This document shows positions 63,501 to 64,000 of a stretch of DNA of 64,000 nucleotides, piece by piece (the stretch's first letter is position 1; every line of letters begins with the position of its first letter). This DNA comes from Mycteria americana. Taxonomy: Eukaryota; Chordata; Aves; Ciconiiformes; Ciconiidae. The stretch is taken from the NCBI RefSeq assembly GCF_035582795.1, contig NC_134370.1, forward strand, positions 34,025,501 through 34,089,500, written 5' to 3'. Both the position numbers and the translations under genes were made by a program. The notes beneath the pieces were generated by a model. It saw nothing but the letters and a program-made list of their open reading frames with translations, had not been told where the DNA came from and did no database searches.

Positions 63501-64000
63501 CACTAAGCAGTCTTTTGTAGCAGCCAGTGTTTTTAAGTGGTTTGGTTGACAGTATTATCAGACCCTAGTTGAACCCCCACTTTAAAAGCAGATGGTAGTA
63601 TTTTCTTAAACACCTGACTTATAAGTTCAGCTCAAAGTTACCCTTCTGCTATTGAAAATTCTGCCCATTCTTACTATTTTGTCTTATAAGTATCTAACTA
63701 TATATTATAGTAGTTGTAATGCTTTTATAATATTGATAAACTCTAATGGAAACATTCCATGTTATGTAGTTGTTATAAGTGATGTGCCTACATTACCAGA
63801 CTGGATAGGATATTCTGACTCTCCTTCTGTGCTGTCCTGTCATCTTCATTTCTTTGTAGTTAATTCCGGTGCAGTGATGTCAAGCACTGTATCTCGCATT
63901 TTTATGTCATATTCCAGTACATCTCAGGACAGAATGCTGTTCCTAAGATCGAAAAGCGCTAGTTTTTGCAGGACCCAGATTCTGAGTTAGAGCTTATGCT

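Larger units (their letters stand above)
37971..64000 (+). other. PHYHIPL: Probable PHYHIPL intron 1 (continues past the window)
   Basis: After the exon 1 donor I searched by eye for the next conserved PHYHIPL segment, which should encode NKSQDSGIAEMEELPVPHN or similar. It was not found up to 64000. The region is AT-rich and low in repeats apart from the elements listed separately. The stretches 38770-41430, 43020-47430, 50400-59090 and 60530-64000 show no recognisable exon, RNA gene or other structure. Confidence 0.7.

Noticed and set aside
1..64000. CRISPR arrays, bacterial operons, phage or insertion sequences
   Set aside because: No spaced direct-repeat arrays or prokaryotic gene layout occur; the sequence is a vertebrate nuclear region.

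Overview
The window looks like bird nuclear DNA. Two things point there: a 2.9 kb CR1 retrotransposon with the avian-type tail of short CACAGAAT-like repeats, and one recognisable coding exon whose peptide matches the N-terminus of vertebrate PHYHIPL. The rest is AT-rich, mostly single-copy DNA with few repeats, plus one sharp CpG island. Species cannot be decided from the sequence. There are no operons and no bacterial features; almost all of the many short open frames are chance.

Layout. 1-31.4 kb is gene-desert-like upstream DNA in which I recognise no exon, with mildly GC-richer patches near 4.4-4.8, 15.2-15.6 and 24.7-25.6 kb. 31.4-32.7 kb holds two very old CR1 relics on opposite strands: a reverse-transcriptase fragment on + and a 3' end on -. 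35.5-35.9 kb is a pyrimidine tract that switches to a purine tract. 37.03-38.69 kb is the CpG island and promoter region of PHYHIPL. It contains GC-rich short tandem repeats (GGGCA, GCG, GGCCCC), an 820-base stretch without any ATG, and coding exon 1 (37859-37964, +) ending at a consensus splice donor.

From 37965 to the window end the sequence is most simply PHYHIPL intron 1, because no later recognisable PHYHIPL exon was found. This intron holds a purine-rich block with a tRNA-like A box (41.4-42.4 kb), a MIR SINE relic (42.9 kb) and the large antisense CR1 copy (47.44-50.35 kb). That copy has an almost complete but broken ORF2 (endonuclease plus reverse transcriptase). Two weak candidate exons near 59.1 and 60.4 kb happen to match the splice phase of exon 1.

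I found no convincing undescribed multi-gene system. The most useful leads are the GGCCCC repeat and G-quadruplex motifs in the ATG-free PHYHIPL leader/promoter, the composite tRNA-like element at 41.4-42.4 kb, the old CR1/MIR relics, and the phase-compatible candidate exons. Family assignments rest on recognition by eye; no database search was run.
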